A DNA stretch of 20,140 nucleotides. It comes from a virus. The notes beneath the pieces are model-generated. The model was not told the origin of the DNA, searched no databases, and was given only the letters and a program-made list of their open reading frames with translations. The position numbers and the translations under genes are program-made. Numbering within the stretch: position 1 is the stretch's first letter; each line of letters starts with the position of its first letter. Below, one piece after another: positions 20,114-20,140 of the stretch. The stretch spans positions 1 through 20,140 of IMG/VR virus record IMGVR_UViG_3300046532_002697. One strand, 5' to 3'.

Positions 20114-20140
20114 TAGTCACGCCTCTTGCGACTGAGCAGC
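20113..20140 (-). CDS. C-terminal end of a gene entering from the right
   Basis: Only the last nine residues or so are in the window, ending LLSRKRRD before the TAA at 20115-20113, which overlaps the ATG of the next gene as TAATG. This coupling is the reason to call it. The gene's identity cannot be told. Confidence 0.35.

Overview
This window is part of the genome of a tailed double-stranded DNA phage (Caudoviricetes). It holds packaging genes (large and small terminase subunits, a portal protein running off the left edge), recombination genes (a RecT-like annealing protein, a RuvC-like resolvase) and many short, overlapping, unannotatable genes. There are no rRNA genes, and I found no tRNA. 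Nothing fixes the host. The mixed base composition and small zinc-knuckle proteins remind me of phages of aquatic bacteria, but that is an impression. A phage-encoded TatC suggests a host that has a Tat export system.

Layout. Positions 1-3600 (minus strand) carry two tiny genes, the large terminase and the portal, in that order of transcription. Positions 3600-4778 hold no convincing gene but contain divergent promoter-like sequences and many hairpins. Positions 4779-7934 (plus strand) carry a SLOG-fold DUF2493 protein, Cys-rich small proteins and a tiny membrane protein, punctuated by GC-rich hairpins of a shared design. Positions 7935-8347 are a repeat- and hairpin-rich spacer. Positions 8348-8970 (minus strand) carry the small terminase subunit and an overlapping upstream gene. 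A 37-bp imperfect palindrome at 9029-9065 sits between divergent promoter-like boxes. From 9164 to 18704 a long plus-strand block runs: a coiled-coil protein, a CobS/MoxR-type AAA+ ATPase, a CobT-like VWA protein, a recombination cluster with RecT-like protein, a chain of overlapping small genes, a sigma-region-4-like DNA-binding protein, a RuvC-like resolvase with an inserted zinc knuckle, and a possible structured RNA. From 18685 to the right edge, minus-strand genes encode a divergent TatC surrounded by very small, mostly single-span membrane proteins.

How it works together. The left and 8.3-9.0 kb minus-strand genes are the packaging machinery, split by about 5 kb of oppositely oriented small genes. 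The plus-strand genes look like early and middle functions: an ATPase plus metal-binding VWA adaptor pair, single-strand annealing, junction resolution and transcription control. The right-hand operon could change the host membrane. The most unusual features are the Tat-like operon, the AAA+/VWA pair, the zinc insertion in the resolvase, the divergent operator palindrome, and a correctly phased -1 slippery heptamer that could fuse an extra N-terminus onto the small terminase.
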